NCBI GenBank assembly: GCA_036784855.1
Contig: JAZDSV010000032.1
Coordinates: 62,001 to 126,000, forward strand
Length of the DNA: 64,000 bases
From: Aphelidium insulamus
Taxonomy: Eukaryota > Aphelidiomycota > Aphelidea > Aphelidiaceae
Reading direction: 5' to 3'
Positions 9,548 to 21,486 of the stretch are shown in pieces. Each line of letters begins with the position of its first letter. Within the stretch, counting starts at the first letter, position 1. The notes under the pieces were generated by a model. That model searched no databases and was not told the origin of the DNA. It was given only the letters and a program-made list of their open reading frames with translations. The position numbers and the translations under genes are program-made.

Positions 9548-10015
9548 ATGTCGGCCGATCTCGTCTGGTTGCTGGTCAAGGACAACAACTCGTTCCTGGT
9601 GAAGCGCTCCGGCATTCAGTTCAGCAAGGAACCCAACAACTTGCTCAACTTGAACAGCTTCAAGTACTCTGGCCTGGCCCCGTGCAAGGTTGCCATGAAT
9701 AATACGCATATTTACATGCACTGACGCGTGTTCATTGTGTAGGTTGTTGGCGTCAGCGCCGGCCCTGAGGCAAAGGGTGTCCGCGTCACCACCCAGAAGA
9801 AGGCTATGCTGAACAAGCCGGCCAAGCGCACCACCTCGTCCGTGATTGCCCGCGCTGGTGTTCGCCGTGCCGCCAAGTCTGTGCTCGGCCTGGCCAAGAA
9901 CCACTACCGGCCCGACCTGAAGAAGGCTGCACTTGCCCGCGTCTCAGCTCTGATCATGGCGCAGAAGCCCGCTGCCAAGCCGTCCAAGACCGGCCGTATC
10001 AACCTGAAGGCCTAG
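9548..10015 (+). CDS. RPL28: 60S ribosomal protein L28 (eL28)
   Basis: Large-subunit ribosomal protein of the eukaryotic L28e family, lost in Saccharomyces but kept in fission yeast, animals and early fungi. Exon 1 reads [20 protein letters not shown], then [20 protein letters not shown] and SGLAPCK. The single intron (GTTGCC...GTGTAG) leads to [20 protein letters not shown]. The C-terminal part is basic ([40 protein letters not shown]) and ends TGRINLKA. Length (~138 aa) fits. The 5' region has an A-rich tract and CCTTAACCG at 9472, also seen upstream of ATP2. In the family the MSADLVW start is near-invariant, which fixes the ATG. Confidence 0.95.
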
Positions 10016-10175
10016 ATGCGTTCGCAAGCCGCATGTTGAATACAACATAGTATAACTCTCTGTGTTGCAGAGTTGTTACCATGCAAAATTGTTAACATAT
10101 CTCAACGTGATATGTGGGTGTATTTTTACAAAGCTTTGCCATGTGTTAAGTACGCAGTTGTTCATACAGTTTGTG

Positions 10176-11904
10176 TCAGTTAAGCCACGTTTGCTGTGTC
10201 GGCTTTGTCCACTTGGTGGTGACCTTTTTGCGATATGAAAAGAATTCCTGCAGAGTTACATACAACAGAATTCACAACTAGTGCATAGCATACCATGGCA
10301 GCATCGCCCGTGATGTCGCAGTCTCCAAAGTTACTAGCATTAATGCCGCCAAAAGAAAATGGTTCTCTCGGCACCGGGACACCAATGTTGACTCCCAGCA
10401 TCCCGGCACTGAAGCGTGCGGTGAACCATTCCGCTGTCTGGCCGCTCTCCGTGTAGATGCATGCGGCATTGCCGTAGGGGCTCTTGTTTTCAATGTCGAT
10501 GGCTTCGTCGGCGGTACTGCATACAAACACTGACAGAACCGGTCCGAAGATCTCGTCAGTCATGGCAGGGTCGGTGGGCGAGCGGCAAATTAGCACTGTC
10601 GGCCCAATCCAGAAGCCACTATTTTTAGACGCTGCCCACTTCCGACCATCGAGCACTAGATCCGCGCCGTACTTGGTCACTGCCTCTTCGACGTAATTAG
10701 AGATCCGGTCCAGGGATTCCTGATTGATGACCGGGCCCATGTTGCCCGCCGCGGATCCGGGGGTGATTTTACTGGCCTTTTCGACAATCAACTTGATCAG
10801 GTCTTGCCGGTCGCCGATTGTGAGCAGAACCGAGGCAGCCATGCATCGCTGTCCACTACAGCCACTGAAGCTGCTGACGACATCTGTGATGGTTTGAATC
10901 GTTAGATATTATATGCATAGCGTGGGAAGATTCAACTATTCGCACCCTGTGCCGTCATTTCAAGATTGCAGTCGGGTGCGGCAACAAGATGGTTCTTGGC
11001 GCCACCCAGAGCCAATACTCGCTTGCTAAGACGTCTGCACCGCTGTGTAACCATTTCAGCAACGCGGCTTGTTCCCACAAAGGTAACAGCCTTGATCGCA
11101 GAATGATCGCAAATGGCGTTGACAACTACAAGTTTTATCACTCTGAAAACGCATATGTAGGAGATATGTCAAACCTCTAGCGTCACCGTGGACGATATTG
11201 AGCACGCCGTCTGGCAGACCAGCCTCTTTGAATATCGACACCACGCGCGTCATTGTCAGTGGCACCTTTTCGCTGGGCTTTACTATCATTGTATTTCCCA
11301 TCGCCAGTGCATGTCCAATAGTCCAGAAGGGGACCATGAACGGAAAGTTGCTGTCAGATATCAGCTGTATATCCAGATATAGAAAGCAGAGACAGCAGAC
11401 ACGTACAAGGGCACAATGCTGGCCACCACGCCGAGAGCACAGCGTTCATCGTGGCAGTAGACACCGCGAGACACCTCCAACATACGACCTTGAGCCAGCT
11501 GCGGCAAACTCATGGCATATTCAACCGTCTCAATGCCCTTGTTCACTTCTGCTACGGCCTCGGGCTTGGTCTTGCCTGTACTCGTGCATCAACAGACGTC
11601 AGTCACGTACACACTTACCATGTTCGCACACTATAAGGTCCGCCAACTCATCCAAGTACTTGCCGGCCACCAGCTGGTGAAACCGTATCAATATCTGCGT
11701 GCGAAACTTGATGGTGCGTTTGGACCAGTCGGCGTAGGCGGCGCTGGCAGCAGTGGCGGCTGCGTTGACCTCTTCCGCGGTGCACATTGGCACACGGGCA
11801 ATGACGGCACCGGTATGTGGCGTAATGACATCCCAGTACTTGCAACCGCTTTTCAGCGGTGCCACGGACTGGCCGCCGTAATAATTGGCAATCTTTTCCG
11901 CCAT
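10176..11904 (-). CDS. ALDH6A1: Methylmalonate-semialdehyde dehydrogenase (acylating)
   Basis: CoA-dependent aldehyde dehydrogenase of valine and pyrimidine breakdown, turning (methyl)malonate semialdehyde into propionyl- or acetyl-CoA. Six exons join in frame. The N-terminal part is YYGGQ...WDVITPHTGAVIARVP; then EHGKTKPEAVAEVNKGIETV, VPFNFPFMVPFWTIGHALAM and GNTMIVKPSEKVPLTMTRVV. The NAD-binding region is KAVTFVGTSRVAEMV. The catalytic Cys lies in SGCSGQRCMAAS, and the later block is DEIFGPVLSVFV. The end reads FFSYRKKVTTKWTKPTQQ; the KTITSQW-like terminus is family-typical. The ATG at 11904 gives MAEKIANYYGG without an obvious mitochondrial presequence; an ATG at 11979 would add 25 residues starting MDRHLQDC, also not a clear leader. 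Introns are GT-AG. Confidence 0.92.
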
Positions 11905-11967
11905 ATGTATGTACTGAAGACGAACAGTGAAAGAAGAAAAGGACAAGAAAAGCGCGCAATCTTGCAA

Positions 11968-12222
11968 ATGTCGATCCAAGCGGTGACGGAATTGCAGATC
12001 ATTTCCACGCGTCCCATATCTGCGCCGGGTGCCGCTGCATCACTCAAAGCGTTCATAGAGCAGCCACACGCCATGACAAAAGATATTGGCACGGAAACGC
12101 TTCATCAGCTGGCCACGCTGCACGCCCACCTGGATCCAGCCGCCGCAGTGTCAGTTCACGAGGCTGAATCTGAAGCTCCTGCTGACAATGAAGATGAACA
12201 TATCGCCGGCGGTGAGAGATAA
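11968..12222 (+). CDS. Possible small acidic protein, unknown
   Basis: ORF of 84 residues starting MSIQAVTELQIISTRPISAP, with a predicted helical middle (ASLKAFIEQ, ETLHQLATLHAHLDPAAAVS) and an acidic end (ADNEDEHIAGGER). It starts 63 nt from, and divergent to, the dehydrogenase ATG at 11904. If the longer dehydrogenase start at 11979 were used, the two would overlap head to head. Composition is protein-like, and a polyadenylation-like AATAAA (12255) follows. No family was recognised. It could be spurious. Confidence 0.4.
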   Translation: MSIQAVTELQIISTRPISAPGAAASLKAFIEQPHAMTKDIGTETLHQLATLHAHLDPAAAVSVHEAESEAPADNEDEHIAGGER

Positions 12223-12476
12223 TGAAGATACATGATGCTTGAATACATTCGTGTAATAAAAGTTGTGGATGTATTGTACATACCAGACCGGCGGGCTCAC
12301 ACGATGAAATTCATGCACCGTGCACCCAACTATATCGATGGTTGTACGTCAGCACACTCGCACGGAACTTGACAATTACGTGCTTACACTCCTTCCACTC
12401 CTTTTCTGCAATGCACAACCCTAATTACCCCTTTTTATTCGATTGTCTTTCATTCTACAAAACACGGTTGCAACAG

Positions 12477-15400
12477 ATGAGCGCCCATCGGCCTGACAGT
12501 CCGGGTGACAAGCAGGCGCACGGTCAACACGGCGACTCGTCTTCGCCGCCCATGAACTCGGCGCTATTTAGAGCTTCTGATTTGACAAGGGCGGACCGTC
12601 GTGACTATTCTCAACCGCGACACAGCTCTGACAGTGGAGCAGCTGCAGAAGCGGCAGGAAGCACGAAAAGTCCTTCGGCACGCATCAAGGCTGCCAGCAT
12701 AGACTCTCCGGACGCATCAGCAATATCTGATCGACCTTCTGCCGCGTTCAATCCGTTTGCAGCTGCTCGATGTATGAAGTTGTCCGTGCCACTGACAGGC
12801 ACAACGCCACCAGCATTGAAGGTGCCATTCAAGCCGTCACATTCGGGAGCATCGAGAAGTAATACGGTGTCATCCTACGACGACACGGATGATGCACCCA
12901 CTGCCTTGGCGAAAGCTCGACCCGCATCAACGTGGCAACCCAAACTTACCGCCGCCCCGCGAAACGGTGTCTCAGTTGATCAATCACCACTGGTGGAAAC
13001 ACCATCTCGGCCTACCAGCCGAATGCGCTCCGATGTCGATTCATCCGCGGTCAAATTTTTGGCATCAAACGACAAGTCTACTTCCAGGATCGGTAGTTCT
13101 CAGCAAGCGACTTCCTCGGTTGATACTGTTACGGTGGCTTTGCGAACGGTGTCCGATTCACTGGAATCCATGCGCCATGAACGCGAAGCACAAGAGCAAC
13201 AGCTGAAATTCGTGGTTCGTGCCATACTCTTCACCTATCTGGTGATTTCATTTTGCAGAAATCGAACTTGAAACAAGCGGAAGCGGCATTAACCGAAAAG
13301 GAGAGTGTTCTGCGTGAAACAAAATCTCAGCTTCAAACGGCGGCGAAGCAAGTTATTATTTCGCAAGAAAACTTTGAAGTTCTTCACACACTGTAAGCGG
13401 CCAATTTGTGGCGCATTTTTCTGCTCATGGACCTGCAGTATTATCGAGTCCTCCAAAAAACAACAGCTGTACAATGACACCATTAGCAAGCTGGAGGAGC
13501 AATTGACAGTTATCGAAGAAGAAAAACTGGACGCTCGAAAGGCACTTGATGTGCGCCTCTGCGGTTAGATTGCTACCTATTCAATATTTGCATTAATGAC
13601 CGTTAGATCTAGAAAAGCTCAAAAGCGCTCAAGAGGCACAGATTAGTGATCTTTCCAGCCAGCTTCATTCTGGTACGTGTGCTTCTTGAGTGATGAATTA
13701 TGTGGCTAGAGAATTATTACTAGAGAAATGCAACTTGGAGACAGCCACACAGCAATCCATCGCTCTAGAAAACAAATTGACCGCGGCCGAGAAAGAGCTT
13801 TGCACAGTCAAGGGGAGATTTGAACAATCAGAGGAATCGTCTCAGCGTCGAATTCAGCAACTTCAAGCCGAATACGAAGTAGCTTTTTGTGAGAGAAGTA
13901 AGAGCCATGAACTGCTGACATTCTTGTATTGACCCTGGACATCGACGCACTCAGATGACAAGGCATCTGAAGTTGCAGTGTTAGCACATCAATGTGACGA
14001 GCTGAAGGCCACTGTGCTCCAACTTCGACGTGATATAACTGACAAGACAAATCTTTTGGCGGACAAATCGTCGGAAATTGCATTACTCTTTACTGAATTA
14101 GAAATTACGAAGCAAGATCTGCGACATGGAAGCGGCAGAACGATCCAAATGCAGCGAATCAGCAGCACTTGATGACATTTTGCGAACCCACATGGATCAG
14201 CTATGGCAAAAATTCTCTGCAGCATACGAGCTACACGCTTCGGAAATATCCAGTGTGGTAAGTGTCGTCACATACCGATTTCGTTCACTATTAGGGCAAT
14301 TCGGTCAAAAACGCTGGTGGCTGGAAGGAACATTGCGATCAAATTACGAAACATGTTCTTCAAGTAGAGGGCGCGCTAACAATGCTTGAGCAATCTTTAT
14401 CGAGTAAAAGTGAACAACGCGACGTACAAGCCCAGAGGCTGATCCAAGAAAAAGTCGAGCCCATCGTGAATATGTTGGTTGCCTTTCGCAATGACAGAGG
14501 CGCAATTGAAAGCCAGTTATCTCGCATCGCAAAAGAAAAGGAGATTCTTAATGCTCAGCTCTTGGAAATTCAAGCTCAGCATAAACTTGAAGCTGCAGCG
14601 CTGCAATCTTCATTATCCGAAAACGAAAACTTGACAGCGCAAGTAAAATTGCTAAACAACAAACTATCGCAACTGGACAAATCATCGACTACTGATGAAG
14701 AGGTCTCAGTTATAGGCTGCCATTCCCCCGAGCTCACTTTATCCGTAGTTTAATCGACTGCGAGACGAAAAGTTATCCTTGGAGAATACGATCGAGTCAC
14801 TGAAGGCAGAGGTACCTACTAATTCTGCCAAAAGAAAAAATAACCATTCTTGCCTAGCACGCTGCTCAAATAGAAGCATTGAGAGCCGACTCAATTCGCG
14901 ACAAAGAAAAATGGCAGTATATACAGCGGAGCGAATTTGTATGACTGCAATTTCATTATGGACGAGGCTTATAGTGATAGCAAAAATTCAAAGATTTGGA
15001 GACAGAAAAGAACTCGTTGGCCACACAGCTCAAAAACGCACTGGAGGAAGTCCGACAGCAAAAAAAAGCGTCTCTGACAGCAAAAGAGAATAAATTGCAG
15101 GTACGCTCTAAAAGGTGATGAAAAAGAAATAACTTGCAGCGCACCCTTTCAAACTCGATGGATGCAGTTTTGTCCAAGGTAAAACACATACACAAAAAGT
15201 TGACCACTTATGGTTACAGGGCGACAAAGGACGCTTCACATCAGTGTATGAGGATGAAGATGAAGCATCCGGGTTCGAAGTTGTCGTACGTCCCAGAAGT
15301 GGCATTGACCAATGCTCACGATTTTAGACTGTCCCTGAGAAAGATCGCGACAAGCCAGCTAGCGGCACTGCAGAAACTTCGTCGCCTACAATCGCAAGCA

Positions 15401-15675
15401 AGGTATTAGCACATCATGAATGCTTAGAAAAGCATAAATACACATCTAGAAACGCGCAAAGACCTACACGACAAAAGGCCGCGCTGCATCAAAGAGGTCA
15501 CTGCCACTGAATTCAGCATTGTCATCGCAAGTGGAGCAATGCTTGAACGACGATTTGCACATTGTGGCCACCAAGTCAAAGGTTCGCATATATTAATTGT
15601 GACATATGTGCGATATTATGCAAATGGACCACACATTGTCATTAATGCCAAATGCAGCAGCGCCGACAGAGTTGA
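12477..15675 (+). CDS. Long coiled-coil protein, unknown
   Basis: About fifteen exons. The first (MSAHRPDSPGDKQAHGQHGD) encodes ~240 Ser/Pro-rich residues. Later exons encode almost continuous heptad-type helix: LKQAEAALTEKESVLRETKS, SKLEEQLTVIEEEKLDARKA, KLKSAQEAQISDLSSQLHS, ETATQQSIALENKLTAAEKE, SQLSRIAKEKEILNAQLLEI, NENLTAQVKLLNNKLSQLDK and DLETEKNSLATQLKNALEEV. The tail is basic and ends KSKQRRQS. It resembles spindle-pole, cytoskeletal or synaptonemal scaffold proteins, but coiled coils alone do not tell which. One join near 14084-14130 is unresolved: the reading frame changes by one base, so either a 46-nt intron with a poor GCGGAC donor or a 1-nt indel is present. Introns otherwise are GT-AG and 40-70 nt. 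Exon-intron calls are by frame and heptad continuity only. Confidence 0.65.
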
Positions 15676-15712
15676 GATGCTCAAGCCAACATTTCATCAA
15701 TCAAACTTCACA

Positions 15713-17594
15713 ATGCCACAGATAATCAATAAATTCAGCATCTCGCTGCCGTGCTTGAGGGCCAAGTCGCTGGCATTTTCACGCAGAATACGCTATGTGC
15801 ATACCACTACGACATGCTGCGAGTCTGCACCTCCAAAGGACGCGGGCAGCGCCGATGCGGTCGCGTCACCAAAGTCCACAAAGCCACGCAAGAAGAAAAA
15901 GTTTCGCCTACTCACGGAGGAACTCGTTTCCGCGTCGGCCCCACTAAAGTGTATGCGCGCGTGTGTATCATATTAAACATGTAACATGCTGAATATGCAG
16001 ACTATCCACCAACGGATTTAGTGGTTGTGCCCACCCTGAAGCATGGTCTGGATCGCGTGCTCTTCAAGCAAGTGCTATGTATGGATGATATACCATCTAG
16101 CTAATGATGCCCCGTGCAGCCCCGGCGTACATTTTCTGCGTGACCCGCGCACCAAAGTATTCAACTTTGATCCGTACGTGCGGCATATCACCCAACCAGA
16201 GGACTTCAACTACGGCATCGCGCGCCCATTTGTGCCGCCGTCAGATGACATGTTTTTGCACGCGCTTGCGGTCCGGTACCAGACTCGCATCACCGGCTCC
16301 ACGTCGTCAATGTCGGGTGCTCTGTCTCAAATATACTTTTTGCTGTCGGGATTTCAAGGTGTTCGCCTGGACTTGCTCCCAGCAGAGTTCCAGACGTCGG
16401 TGAGTTGTTTATCTATGCAATGTTCTGATATACCGTTAATGCGTGATTGCCAGACTCCCAAGTTTTCGCGCAACACCACAATGCCCACGGCTATACTGCT
16501 GGCGCCGAACGACAAGGGAATTTACAGTATTAACTATGATCGTCTGGGACTGGAGGACACGCCGACAATTCTCTCGCAGCAGGTTTGTTTCAGTGTAAAA
16601 GAAATTATCTATAATGCCGCAGGGAACATCATTGGAAAGCTTCTTCACCAAGGAAAAAGACGAGTATGCCAAGTATCTGAATGCCACCGACGTGGACCTA
16701 AACACCGTGAAACACGCGGATGAGTCGTTTTCGTACTGCCACTTTGGCGACATGTTGTTGCGGTCACAGCTGGACTGCATGCACCCGCTGCTGCCACGCA
16801 AAACATTCGACATCAAGACCCGTGCCACGGTGGCGGTGCGCATGAGCAGCCGCAGCAACCCAAAAGAGTTCCGCGACTACCACATCAACAAGCTGCACGG
16901 CATGTGGAACTCGTTCACGCGCGAGTACTACGACATGATGCGCACCGCCTTCCTCAAGTACTCGTTCCAGGTGCGGATCGGCAACATGGACGGCCTGTTT
17001 GTAGCGTACCACAACACCGCGCAGATATTCGGGTTCCAGTATGTGTCGCGCGAGGAAATGGACTATTGCCTGTTTGGCGGGTCCAAGATGGGCGACACGT
17101 TCTTCACGCTGTCGCTGGGCATACTGAACAACATTGCCGTGAGGGCGATTGAGCGGTGGCCCGGCTCGCACATCCGCCTCATACTGGCCACCTCCAACCA
17201 GCACTATGTGTCGATCTATGCGGAGCGCGTGGCCTCTAGGCGAGCCCCTCTAGTCCAGCCAGAGCCAGCTGACGTTGTCAAGTGGAATATCGGCGTGATT
17301 CGACTGGTGAACGGCCAGCTGACGCCAGATGTAAAACCCCTACTGGACAATGACGAGATGGAGCTGGTGTGCAAAGTGCAGGAATCGTTGGAGTCCCCCG
17401 TGGAAGAGTACGTGGCGCTCCGTACTAAATTGGAGAACAAGTATCGATCACTGGGTCAGCCATCGCCCTCGCTGGATGCTTACTCCAGCCACTTGACGCG
17501 GTTTTTTAATGCGCAAGACAGCGACGACGACCGCACCGAAGATATCTGGCTAGACAAGTATGAAGCTCCGTCCAACAACATAAAGTTCGATTAA
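15713..17594 (+). CDS. PET127: Pet127-like mitochondrial RNA-processing protein
   Basis: Mitochondrial protein of the fungal Pet127 family, linked in yeast to 5' processing and turnover of mitochondrial RNA and placed in the PD-(D/E)XK-like nuclease group. The start at 15713 gives a basic, hydroxylated presequence (MPQIINKFSISLPCLRAKSL). Conserved blocks: HGLDRVLFNPGVHFLRDPRT, GSTSSMSGALSQIYFLLSGF, DMLLRSQLDCMHPLLP, KTFDIKTRATVAVRM, REYYDMMRTAFLKYSFQVRI and GNMDGLFVAYHNTAQIFGFQ. The conserved acidic, Gln/Lys-containing strands are present in the last exon. The intron at 16068-16119 must use a GC donor (AA|GCAAGT) to give LFNPGVHF; the others are GT-AG. The C-terminal 120 residues are less conserved and end DNIKFD-like. 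It starts 37 nt after the coiled-coil gene on the same strand. Confidence 0.9.
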
Positions 17595-18006
17595 CAATAG
17601 AGTATTAAAGTCTATGCGTACATAATACTGATATTGTTGTACTTAAACTTTATTAATGCCCTGGCAACCAATACAAGACCTACAACCACCCGCGTGACCG
17701 CGATGCAACCGGCACGATCAACGTTGCATCGACGCCACAATTACGAAGAACACGCGATCAGGCATCAATCAATCAATCAATGATCATCACGGCGCGCTGT
17801 CATTGGCGGATTGCGCGGGCTGCATCGCCGACCATCGTTCGATCTGTCTGCTACTTAAGGTGGCATTCGCGCGCGTCGTCATCGTCTACATCTACACGAA
17901 GAAGAGAGAAGAACTGCATCACACGCAATATTGCAGTAATACTATACAGACAGACAGAAAACATATATATATATATACATACATATATATCTGCTACACA
18001 GACATC
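17595..18006. other. Intergenic gap with simple repeats
   Basis: 412 bp without a gene. It holds a short TCAA/AATC tandem run (17766-17780) and TA/CATA tracts (17960-17992). The right part is the promoter and leader of the next gene. No tRNA or conserved RNA seen. Confidence 0.5.
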
Positions 18007-18874
18007 ATGGCCAACCCATCATACTCGAGTACGTACAGCTATCATATTCTTCTCTCATAGCATATACTAATGCACCTGTGCAGAGAATGCAGAGCAGCTG
18101 CCGCCATTTAGTTGCGGCGAACAAGTGCCACAGCGCATCACCAGCCCGGATGATATCACGACCACACTGTCGGCCATGGATCGCAAATGCTCGGCAGTAT
18201 TTAGCGAGTGGGTCAAACGCGAATCCAACTTGCCCGCGGCCGTGTCACATCTGTCCCGCGTGGCCAACGACTACTCCGTGGACCAGATAGTGGTGGCGAT
18301 GCAGTGGCTCATCACCGAGTGGCGTCTAAAATCTATTATATATCTGGTGAATGGTGTCACGGCGCGGTGGCAGGATGAACAGCAACTCGGCACGGTGGTC
18401 AAGCGTCTGGCGGATCGTTGGCGCGCGCCATTTGTCGCCGAGCTGTGCCTGGCGGTGATGCAGCGCTGGATCGCCACCCCGACAACCAGCGACGAGGAGG
18501 CAGACGCGCTTGGCCGCAAGAAGGAACTGTTTCTGCGCGTGGTATTCACCGGCTGGGAGTTTAGCCAGATCACCAATGTGTTTCTGCATCTGGGCGGCAA
18601 AGTGCCGTGGGACGTAAAGTCCAAGATATTCCGCTGGTTCCACGAACAAGTGGCCGCCGTGCCCGCAGCGTCTGATATGACTGCACTGTCGGTGTTGTCG
18701 GCGAGGCCTGCCGCCGTGTCTGGAGAATCTTCCAACTCCGCCACTTCTTCAACAGCAAACCGAACTGGCAGCAATTGTAACAGTAGCGGCGACGCACAGC
18801 GCAAACCGACATCGCCCGCACGGCAAATGCTGCGCTTCGAGGGTGCCATGGCCAGTGCACCACTGAATGGCTAG
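18007..18874 (+). CDS. Helical protein of unknown function
   Basis: Two exons: a 22-nt coding first exon (MANPSYS), a GTACGT intron with a CTAAT branch-like site, then exon 2 from 18085. The body is rich in Trp/Leu amphipathic helices: MDRKCSAVFSEWVKRESNLP, VDQIVVAMQWLITEWRLKSI, RLADRWRAPFVAELCLAVMQ and FTGWEFSQITNVFLHLGGKV. The C-terminal ~70 residues are Ser/Thr/Asn-rich and probably disordered. I do not recognise a domain; the repeated Trp-containing helices suggest an ARM/HEAT-like or TPR-like solenoid. The ATG gives the only in-frame start before the intron. No signal peptide or membrane segment. Confidence 0.7.
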
Positions 18875-18980
18875 CCGAGAATGTTGCCAGCATTAACATG
18901 CAATATATTTCATATGATACGCTGTCTGGTGTATATGTTGCACACAATGCACCGACGACATATCGCCATAGATAATCTTG

Positions 18981-19020
18981 CCAATGTGCCAATGTGCCAA
19001 TGTGCCAATGTGTCAATGTG
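18981..19020 (+). repeat. Five 8-nt tandem copies of CCAATGTG
   Basis: Four exact CCAATGTG units and one TCAATGTG unit, followed by TCAATA. The array ends 52 nt before the glycosyltransferase ATG. Each unit carries a CCAAT core. Confidence 0.85.
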
Positions 19021-19072
19021 TCAATAACAGCAAACGCCGTGTTTGCGTGGCCGAAACTATCCGCAACGCCAG

Positions 19073-21451
19073 ATGCGCTCCGCCGTCGGGGCATCGTCGC
19101 TGCTGCCGTGGCTGCGGCGTGCAGTGATGCTGACACCGCTCTTGCTGCTCATCTACAGCTTCTACTACATGCTCTCCAACTTTCCCACTCCGTCCTCGCT
19201 GCCCGTACGTGCTATTGTATAAGTGTCGGGCCATGCATAGCACTATGCAGACACACACACACAGCTATGCACACACACACTAACTGCGCACTGTCCGTAG
19301 ACCAGCCAGCCATACTCGCCGCACGCGTACGACTTTGGCACGTACGACGATGGGCGGAGACAGTCGCGCCGGGTGATCCAAGTGGCTCGTGAGCCGCCCG
19401 TGCCGTCCATGTCACGGCACCGCTCCTCGCCGTCCTCCTCATCTGGTGGTGGCGGTGCTGGTGGTGTGCTGTTTGGTGATGATAAGGAGCTTGATATGGT
19501 GCTGGATGCGGAGGAGCAGGACGGTTACCCCGCAGTTTGTGACGGCGACCCGGCGCTGTGTCGCACGCAAAGGCCCTCAGCAGACGGCGGGGTGACCTAC
19601 TCTGACAACGACCCCACTGGCAGGCACGCGGCAGGGCGAGGTCGCAAGGGAAGCAAGCAGCGTGCCGGCAAGAAGCGCCATCATAAAGACATCAAGCCCG
19701 TAGAGGACGAAGGCACGGGGAAACGCGATATTGATGCGCCTGTATTACCAGCAGATGTGGATGGCACTGGTAGAGGTGACGGCGCCACCTATGATGAACA
19801 GGCCTTCAAGTTTATGGATCCTGCGGATGTTGTCATGGACCTGGCGGAGGAGCCGGTGTCTGATTCTGAGCACTCGCGCAACAGCCCGGAACTGTCTGAA
19901 GCAAACTCCGCCGAAGACGAACTAACTGCGCGTGATTATGGCATTGCTGGCGGCTCAGTCTCCGCTGATGACGACGACGACTTTGTAGACGGCGTGCCGG
20001 AAGTTGTTCCGCCTGATCGCACAGAAGAAGAAGATGATGATGATGATGGCGGAGGCATGGAGGAAGCGCTCGGCGTGGACTTTTTCGACGCGGAACCTCT
20101 AAACGATATTCTCCCAGTCAATGACAAAGCGTGGCAGTTGGAAGATGAGAGGGCTGGGACCGAACCAGCCGCGAACACAGACGACCAAGTGGCGATAGAT
20201 CTGGCCGAGGCAGACGTCATCAGTACAGACATATCTCGGCAAGACTATGCACAGGCAGACGCACTCGACGTGGACCCAGCTCAAGCAGACCCCATTGCAG
20301 ATGACTTTGTTGATGAAGTTCTAGCTGCCGCGGACGAGGAAGAACGGTCGCCAGCAATGGAAGCATCCTTAGATGAGGAGGCTGATAACGACGTGGAAGT
20401 GAACGTAAACAATGTACAAGCTCCAGCAGACCGGAGACCAGTGGAATCTGTACCGACAGAGCAGGCCACACCCGAATCAAACGCCTACATAACACTATGC
20501 GCCCACGACAAGGACATATTCAACACGCTGGTGCTGTTTGAGCAGCTGCGGCGAGTAAAGTCTCAACGTGGCGTATTTGCCGCCATGGTGATTGACGTGT
20601 CGGCCGAGAATCGGGAGCTGCTTGTCAACGCCGGCGTGACACCACTGGAAATTCCATCGCAGCTGCAAGACACTCGACTCGGATACCTGAAGCCGGGGAG
20701 TGTGGCCACTGGGCGCGATCTGACGTTGTGGAACAAGCTGTATGTGTGGACGTTCACGCAGTACCACAAGGTGCTCCTAATCGACACTGATATGGTGGTG
20801 GTGAGCAATATTGACTCGCTATTTGACTACGAGGAACTGGCGGGGTCGCCCATGGTGGACCCAGCGGAAAAGATAATCTTCTACGATCCAGTGGTCCCTT
20901 CTCCAAACTCCAACGCCTCGACCCTGTCAGCCTGGTTCGATGAGCCGTGGCGCAAGTTGAACACCAAGTACAAGGATCCCGCCAGTCAGTTGGGCGTGGG
21001 GCAAATAGGTCTCAACTCTGGGCTGATTATTCTGCGCCCGAGCGTCGAGACATTCGACGACATGCGCAAATGGATCGCCAAGCTGAAGCACCGGCCATGC
21101 TGCCCCACGCAAGAGTTCCTCTACCGCTACTTTGAGGCGCAGGGCAAGTACACCCGCATCCCGCCCGAGTATCACGTGCGGCGCATCAAGGCCATACGAC
21201 CCATATTCAAGGCGATCCTGCTGCGGCGGAACGCCAAAGTCTATCACTATGTGTCACGGAGCAAACCGCTTGATATCAACCGCAAGACTCGCGATCGTCT
21301 GATCAATCTGTGGCAGCGGGATGCGCTGATTGTCAAGCAGTGGCTGCGCGATCCGCAATACGTTGACAAGCCCGTGCCGCCGCCATTAATCATCACTGCG
21401 GCCGATACCGACCATGTCGAAGACTCTGCCGACTACGTAGACGAAAAATAG
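19073..21451 (+). CDS. GT8-family glycosyltransferase, type II membrane protein
   Basis: Golgi-type glycosyltransferase of the glycogenin-like GT8 family. A small first exon at 19073-19204 encodes MRSAVGASSLLPWLRRAVML then TPLLLLIYSFYYML: a short cytosolic tail and one signal-anchor helix. A 96-nt intron (19205-19300, GTACGT, CA-rich) joins TSQPYSPHAYDFGTYDDGRR. The next ~370 residues are a long acidic, low-complexity stem. The catalytic domain follows: AYITLCAHDKDIFNTLVLFE, KPGSVATGRDLTLWNKLYVW, the metal-binding DTD in KVLLIDTDMVVVSNIDSL, QLGVGQIGLNSGLIILRPS, CCPTQEFLYRYFEAQGK and VYHYVSRSKPLDINRK (the HxxxxxKP-type end). Acceptor and linkage cannot be told. Without exon 1 the ORF would lack a membrane anchor, which supports the two-exon model. 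Confidence 0.87.
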
Positions 21452-21486
21452 ATGTAGACACAATTAATGCACATGCTGTTCTATGG

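Noticed and set aside
19373-21451. Single-exon reading of the GT8 gene starting at 19373
   Set aside because: The true start is the upstream exon at 19073 with a signal anchor; the GTACGT...GTAG intron keeps frame.
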